Shown here piece after piece: positions 7,809 through 9,476 of a stretch of 9,476 bases of DNA; the stretch's first letter is position 1, and each line of letters begins with the position of its first letter. The stretch is from an uncultured Oscillibacter sp. (GTDB taxonomy: Bacteria > Bacillota > Clostridia > Oscillospirales > Oscillospiraceae). The position numbers and the translations under genes are program-made. A model generated the notes under the pieces. The model saw only the letters and a list, made by a program, of their open reading frames with translations. It was not told where the DNA came from and did no database searches. The DNA lies in contig CAOJHG010000048.1 in assembly GCA_948435975.1 (NCBI GenBank), positions 1-9,476 on the forward strand, in the 5' to 3' direction.

Positions 7809-7948
7809 AAATCTCCTGTTTTGCAGTCTGGAACGTCTGCCGCTTCAGGGGACGTTCCGATCCGGTTTCGTATCTCGCACAGACGCCGGACAAGCGGCGC
7901 ATCCCTTGCGGACGCAGGGGAATCTTGAAAAAGTTACAATTTGTTACC
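7809..7948 (-). promoter_or_regulatory. Long structured 5' leader of the M23 peptidase mRNA
   Basis: About 140 nt separate the predicted start of transcription from the M23 ATG. The leader can form an 8-bp perfect hairpin GGAACGTC (7830-7837) / GACGTTCC (7851-7858) with a 13-nt loop, and a shorter CGCCG/CGGCG hairpin further upstream. I do not recognise a known riboswitch consensus in it. The region could be a plain untranslated leader, a protein-bound leader or an undescribed regulatory element. Confidence 0.35.
7933..7947 (-). promoter_or_regulatory. Tandem GTTAC operator-like repeat at the M23 promoter start site
   Basis: GTTAC occurs at 7933-7937 and again at 7943-7947 (GTAAC on the transcribed-gene strand), exactly 10 bp apart, one helical turn. 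Both lie just downstream of the -10 box, covering about +1 to +15 of the M23 transcript. The arrangement resembles sites for dimeric OmpR-type regulators such as WalR (TGTWAH-N5-TGTWAH), but the spacing is one base short and the first half-site is imperfect. Confidence 0.4.
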
Positions 7949-7954
7949 AGTGCT

Positions 7955-7983
7955 ATCATACCTCTTTTTTCCGGTCCCGTCAA
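7955..7983 (-). promoter_or_regulatory. Sigma-A-like promoter of the M23 peptidase gene
   Basis: On the minus strand TTGACG (complement of 7978-7983) is separated by exactly 17 bp from TATGAT (complement of 7955-7960). These match the consensus at five of six positions each. Transcription would start near 7948, about 140 nt before the ATG. Confidence 0.8.
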
Positions 7984-8287
7984 GCCCCCGGCAGCAAAAA
8001 CGTCCAATTTCCGACCAGACGGGGCTTTTTTTCCCGCTGGTTTGGATGGTTATACAAAGGAAATGGAGCGGATTTCCAGTTTTGGAGCGGAGAAGGACCC
8101 TTGCAGGGGAGGCTGCAGGGAACAGATTTGGCTTTTTGGGCGGGATTTCTGAGAGAAGGGCGGTTTTTCTGCCTCCAAACCGGGAATCTGCCGGGAAAAC
8201 CTTTGTGCGTATCGACGCAAAATGCGGGCGGCAGTCATGGGAAATTCGTATAAATATCCAGAATGTTCGGGGGAGGTGATTTTTTAG
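7984..8287. other. Intergenic stretch without a supported gene
   Basis: This roughly 300-bp part of the divergent region lies between the leftward M23 promoter and the rightward ilv-side promoter. Short open frames exist on both strands but none has a ribosome site with plausible protein composition. It contains repeated short G-rich words (TGCAGGG twice near 8100-8125, CCGGGAA twice near 8180-8198), a small TGCGT/ACGCA hairpin near 8207-8220, and GGAGGTGA at 8272-8279, which looks like a strong ribosome site facing a TTG at 8288. I see no tRNA, recognised ncRNA or repeat array. Confidence 0.5.
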
Positions 8288-8316
8288 TTGCGCTTTTTTC
8301 AAGCAGTCTGTATAAT
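8288..8316 (+). promoter_or_regulatory. Sigma-A-like promoter for the small ORF and ilvB
   Basis: TATAAT (8311-8316) is a perfect -10 box, with TTGCGC (8288-8293) 17 bp upstream as a weak -35 (first three positions match). Transcription would begin near 8323, giving a leader of about 67 nt before the ATG at 8390. Because the TTG of the longer open frame is inside the -35 element, a start there is unlikely. Confidence 0.65.
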
Positions 8317-8389
8317 AATTGAGAAACAGGGCGGATGCTTCGGCGCCGGGCCTGTGACGTGTGCCACGCTTCGGCAGCGGAGGTTTTTT

Positions 8390-8575
8390 ATGTATACAGT
8401 GTCTGCGGTCCTGGATATTCTGGCGCTGAACATTATTCTGTCTCTGGTACTGGTCATTGTGTATCGGGAAAAGAATAATGTGTTTGGTCATGCACAGAAG
8501 GATGGAAGCCCCGGTTCCTATAAAGCATCAGGTGGAGGAACCGCAGTCCGGCCGCAAACCCAAGGAGATTCCTGA
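8390..8575 (+). CDS. Small Leu/Ile/Val-rich ORF (leader peptide or small membrane protein) before ilvB
   Basis: The ORF encodes 61 residues. The start at 8390 has a very good ribosome site, GGAGG at 8379-8383, 6 nt upstream. Residues 4-24 contain 15 Leu, Ile or Val out of 21 (for example LNIILSLVLVIV), followed by a charged YREKNN and a Gly/Ser-rich tail. Seen one way this is a single-pass membrane helix with a short cytoplasmic tail. Seen another, it is the kind of branched-chain-rich leader peptide that controls ilv operons by attenuation, since the next gene is ilvB and a terminator starts 5 nt after the stop. After about 8500 the in-frame third positions become AT-rich, while the +1 frame (ATG at 8502, stop 8583-8585) has GC-rich third positions and reads like a plausible tail (VEEPQSGRKPKEIPESP). 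A frame change or sequencing indel is therefore possible. I do not recognise a named family. Confidence 0.55.
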   Translation: MYTVSAVLDILALNIILSLVLVIVYREKNNVFGHAQKDGSPGSYKASGGGTAVRPQTQGDS

Positions 8576-8579
8576 GAGT

Positions 8580-8610
8580 CCGTGACCCGACGAGGGCCGC
8601 GGCTTTTTTC
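8580..8610 (+). terminator. Terminator or attenuator between the small ORF and ilvB
   Basis: CCGTGACCC (8580-8588) pairs with GGGCCGCGG (8594-8602), with one A-C mismatch and one wobble, around a 5-nt GACGA loop. CTTTTTTCTTT follows. It lies between the promoter at 8288-8316 and ilvB at 8701. No separate convincing promoter was seen after it, so some read-through is probably needed for ilvB expression, which makes it a candidate attenuator. Confidence 0.7.
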
Positions 8611-8700
8611 TTTCCCAGGCCCTCACAGAAAAACCGTCTGCGATAAAAGCCGCGAAAACGGCAAATCCTTTCCAGGAAGAGATGTTAGGAGGAATGCACT

Positions 8701-9476
8701 TTGAAGATTCCCGCGACGAAAGCCATCATGGAGTGCCTGTTGGAGCAGGATGTGGATACCGTCTTCGGCTATCCCGGCGGCACCATTCTGAATGTCTATG
8801 ACGAGCTGTACCGTTACCAGGACAAGATTAAACACGTCCTGACCGCCCACGAGCAGGGCGCGTCCCATGCCGCCGACGGCTATGCCCGCTCCACTGGGAG
8901 AGTCGGCGTCTGCTTTGCCACCTCCGGCCCCGGCGCAACCAATCTCACCACCGGCATTGCCACCGCTTACCTGGATTCCTCCCCCGTGGTCTTCCTTACC
9001 TGCAACGTGACAGAGGCCAACCTGGGCAGGGACGCCTTCCAGGAGGTGGATATCACCGGCATCGCCATGCCCATCACCAAGGCGACCTTCCTGGTGCGAA
9101 ATGCCCAGGATATCCCAGCCGTCATGCGCCAGGCGTTTGCTGTGGCGGCTAACGGACGGCCGGGACCGGTGCTGGTGGACTTCCTGAAAAACGTCACCAA
9201 TCCGGATCAGATGGTGGAATATGAGTTCATCCCCTGGCGGGAGAACCGGGCCTGCCCAGGCGTCCGGGAGCTGAACCGGCCCTTGAAGAGCCCTGAACCC
9301 GACCGGCAGGACGTGGATACCCTGCTGGAAATGATCGCGGAGTCCGAGAAGCCCCTCATCATCTGCGGCGGCGGCGTTGCGCGGGGACGGGCCCACAAGG
9401 AGTTCGCTGCCTTTGCGCGGAAGCTGGATGCACCAGTGGCCATCACGGTCATGGGCAGCGGCGCGTTCCCCGGACG
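8701..9476 (+). CDS. ilvB: Acetolactate synthase large subunit, N-terminal part (3' end outside window)
   Basis: The frame is open to the window edge, giving 258 full codons of a protein usually about 550-600 long. The start is taken as TTG at 8701: AGGAGG (8687-8692) is 8 nt upstream and the conserved N-terminus ATKAIMECLLEQDVDTVFGYPGG follows at once. The ATG at 8694 is in another frame. The enzyme uses thiamine diphosphate to condense two pyruvates to acetolactate, or pyruvate with 2-oxobutyrate, the first common step of Val, Leu and Ile synthesis. Visible: FGYPGG (22-27), the catalytic glutamate E51 in AHEQGASHAADGYAR, SGPGATNL (75-82), FQEVDITGI and PITKATFLV, all in the pyrimidine-binding TPP domain (about 1-165). 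The central domain then begins with KPLIICGGGVARG. A catabolic AlsS-type enzyme is less likely but not excluded from this half. The small subunit gene is not in view. Confidence 0.92.
   Translation, partial: MKIPATKAIMECLLEQDVDTVFGYPGGTILNVYDELYRYQDKIKHVLTAHEQGASHAADGYARSTGRVGVCFATSGPGATNLTTGIATAYLDSSPVVFLTCNVTEANLGRDAFQEVDITGIAMPITKATFLVRNAQDIPAVMRQAFAVAANGRPGPVLVDFLKNVTNPDQMVEYEFIPWRENRACPGVRELNRPLKSPEPDRQDVDTLLEMIAESEKPLIICGGGVARGRAHKEFAAFARKLDAPVAITVMGSGAFPG

Noticed and set aside
5937..7928. Long plus-strand open frames (about 254, 89, 293 and 286 codons) opposite the M23 peptidase gene
   Set aside because: They are antisense to a gene with intact LysM, G5 and M23 motifs. Their translations are low-complexity Gly/Ala/Arg/Val-rich, as expected from the complement of GC-rich codons, and they lack good ribosome sites.
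7809..7948. Cyclic-di-AMP (ydaO) riboswitch in the M23 leader
   Set aside because: The position fits, but the conserved ydaO sequence blocks are not visible to me.
7934..8491. Minus-strand open frame of 185 codons across the divergent intergenic region
   Set aside because: It runs through both predicted promoters, has no ribosome site and no recognisable protein pattern.
8525..8545. T-box-like AGGTGGAGGAACCGCAG before ilvB
   Set aside because: It resembles the T-box core AGGGTGGNACCGCG, but has extra bases in the tRNA-pairing bulge and lacks the final CGCG pairing. I could find no Stem I with an AG bulge or a specifier codon upstream, and the TGGA that would contact the tRNA end does not suit branched-chain tRNAs. 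A covariance search would settle it.

Overview
The window looks like chromosomal DNA from a GC-rich, Gram-positive-type member of the Clostridia. An Oscillospiraceae-like gut anaerobe is my best guess, inferred from the gene content (LysM-G5-M23 peptidase, Na/Pi-PhoU transporter, PrsA-like lipoprotein), strong AGGAGG-type ribosome sites and high GC at third codon positions. I see no transposase, integrase, tRNA, rRNA, CRISPR array or phage gene, so this reads as ordinary core genome with some interesting regulatory intergenic DNA.

Layout. 1-1737 (+) is the C-terminal half of mfd, the transcription-repair coupling factor, whose stop codon lies inside a rho-independent terminator. 1835-2836 (+) is a lipoprotein of the SurA/PrsA foldase type with a degenerate parvulin domain. 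A bidirectional terminator (2846-2880) separates it from the convergent arcC-like carbamate kinase (2886-3830, -). A 294-bp divergent spacer with a sigma-A-like promoter leads to a Na+/phosphate cotransporter with a PhoU domain (4125-5876, +), closed by a 12-bp-stem terminator. Convergent to it is a large membrane-anchored LysM-G5-M23 peptidase (5955-7808, -), driven from a good promoter at 7955-7983 with a tandem GTTAC repeat at the predicted transcription start. The roughly 580-bp divergent region that follows holds that promoter, about 300 bp with no gene I can support, and a second promoter for rightward transcription. This reads a 61-codon ORF whose first 24 codons are dominated by Leu, Ile and Val (8390-8575), then a terminator (8580-8610), then the start of ilvB (8701 to the window end), the acetolactate synthase large subunit.

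How the parts fit. The genes are mostly independent housekeeping units: DNA repair, extracytoplasmic folding, carbamoyl phosphate/ATP metabolism, phosphate uptake, cell-wall remodelling and branched-chain amino acid synthesis. The place most worth a second look is 8311-8701, where a Leu/Ile/Val-rich small ORF followed immediately by a terminator precedes a branched-chain amino acid gene. That is the layout expected of ribosome-mediated attenuation, although a small membrane protein with a possible frame change near 8500 is a serious alternative. The second is the operator-like repeat and structured leader of the M23 peptidase. I found no clear new multi-gene system here.
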